Shown piece by piece: positions 5,356 to 5,927 of a stretch of DNA of 5,927 bases (position 1 is the stretch's first letter; each line of letters opens with the position of its first letter). Source of the stretch: Elusimicrobiota bacterium (GTDB taxonomy: Bacteria; Elusimicrobiota; Elusimicrobia; UBA1565; UBA9628); NCBI GenBank assembly GCA_016194625.1, contig JACQBB010000227.1:1-5927 (forward strand). The letters run 5' to 3'. The position numbers and the translations under genes are program-made. The notes beneath the pieces are model-generated. The model saw only the letters and a list, made by a program, of their open reading frames with translations, was not told where the DNA came from and ran no database searches.

Positions 5356-5927
5356 ACACTCGAACCGACAAGACGACGCACTGGGAGATGGCCGCCGCGA
5401 GCGCGGTGTTCCTGGCGTTCGCCTTCTGGGCGGTCAACTGGGGCGTCGAGGGCATCGTGCACAACCGCAAGACGCAGACCGTCCCCGACCTGAAGGGGCG
5501 CTCCCTCTCGGCGGCGCTGGACATGCTGGCTCCGCTGAACATCGGCTTGCGCAAGACCGGCGTCGAGTTCGACGCGTCGGTGCCGATCGCCTCGGTCCTG
5601 CGCCAGGACCCGCCCGCCGGCACCGTCGTGCGCGAGGGCAAGACCATCCGCGTCGTCGTCAGCCAGGGCGGCCAGACCGTGCAGGCCCCGTCGGTGATCG
5701 GGCTGCCGCTGCGCAACGCCGAGATGCTCCTGCGCCAGACCCAGCTCGCGCTCGGCGAGGTCAGCGAGGCGTACTCGCTGAAGGCCGAGAAGGGCCTGGT
5801 CCTCTCGCAGGACCCGAAGGGCGAGACCAGCGTCGAGCGCGACGCGCTCGTGAACCTGGTCGTCTCCGGCGGCGCGCCGCCGTCGGGCGTGTCGCTGATG
5901 CCCGACTTCTCGCGCAAGACGCTCGAC
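5352..5927 (+). CDS. Single-pass membrane protein with PASTA repeats, 3'-truncated by window edge
   Basis: The first 192 residues, open to the last base. A short polar N-terminus (1-12) is followed by one hydrophobic segment (about 14-36), which implies a cytoplasmic N-terminus and a periplasmic/extracellular C-terminal part. PASTA 1 spans about 43-106 (TVPDLKGRS start, QDPPAGT at 85-91, VVVSQG end). PASTA 2 spans about 110-174 (APSVIGLPL start, SQDPKGET, NLVVSGG end). A third begins at about 180 (SLMPDFSRKTLD). PASTA domains bind muropeptides or help assemble septal machinery in PrkC-type kinases and some penicillin-binding proteins; no kinase or transpeptidase domain precedes the repeats here, so an envelope-binding or scaffold role is inferred. 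TTG 5352 overlaps the fmt stop by 4 bp (TTGA). ATG 5388 is an alternative start that still keeps the membrane segment. Translation is probably coupled to fmt, with added transcription from the internal promoter. Confidence 0.85.
   Translation, partial: MNTRTDKTTHWEMAAASAVFLAFAFWAVNWGVEGIVHNRKTQTVPDLKGRSLSAALDMLAPLNIGLRKTGVEFDASVPIASVLRQDPPAGTVVREGKTIRVVVSQGGQTVQAPSVIGLPLRNAEMLLRQTQLALGEVSEAYSLKAEKGLVLSQDPKGETSVERDALVNLVVSGGAPPSGVSLMPDFSRKTLD

Noticed and set aside
661..5917. Many long minus-strand frames opposite the EIIA, permease, def, fmt and PASTA genes (for example 1722-2891, 2594-3574, 3550-4347, 4372-5259, 5126-5917)
   Set aside because: High GC depletes stop codons, so antisense frames stay open by chance. 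Each lies opposite a gene with clear family motifs, and their translations show no recognisable domain.
1..5927. Search for tRNA, rRNA, CRISPR repeats, insertion sequences, attachment sites and origin boxes
   Set aside because: Nothing supportable was seen. Genes or short control regions account for the whole window, and no direct repeats with regular spacing were found by eye.

Overview
The window is very GC-rich bacterial DNA, well above 65 % G+C by eye, with strong G/C preference at third codon positions. It is densely packed with genes and reads as a chromosomal segment: I see no mobile element, CRISPR array, tRNA or rRNA. Sigma70-like -10 boxes stand out as small AT islands, and TTG start codons recur. 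A trimmed membrane PASTA protein directly behind fmt, together with this composition, would fit a high-GC Elusimicrobiota-type genome. That assignment is a guess from gene order and composition, and other high-GC Gram-negative phyla are possible.

Layout. (1) Bases 1-1183, minus strand, hold the N-terminal 394 residues of a multi-pass GT-C/PMT-type glycosyltransferase-like membrane protein, whose 3' end lies beyond the left edge. (2) Bases 1184-1246 form a 63-bp divergent control region with a near-consensus rightward promoter whose spacer holds a perfect inverted repeat. (3) Bases 1247-4290, plus strand, hold a tight three-gene run: a PTS EIIA type-2 (PtsN-like) protein, an APC-superfamily permease with a C-terminal universal-stress-protein-like domain (11-bp overlap), and peptide deformylase def (4-bp gap). 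(4) Bases 4291-4401 are a 111-bp gap with a -10-like box and a 20-bp near-perfect palindrome. (5) Bases 4402-5355 hold fmt, methionyl-tRNA formyltransferase. (6) From 5352 to the right edge runs a single-pass membrane protein with PASTA repeats that overlaps the fmt stop and is cut by the window end. A good promoter-like sequence lies inside the 3' end of fmt.

How the genes work together. Fmt formylates initiator Met-tRNA and Def removes the formyl group from new proteins, so the two bracket translation initiation. The EIIA-like protein and the permease probably form one regulated transport module: a phosphorylatable His protein plus a carrier that has its own cytosolic nucleotide- or ligand-binding-like domain. 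The PASTA protein probably acts at the cell envelope. The points most worth a second look are the EIIA/permease-USP module with its spacer operator, and the A/T-ending codon island plus promoter at the end of fmt.
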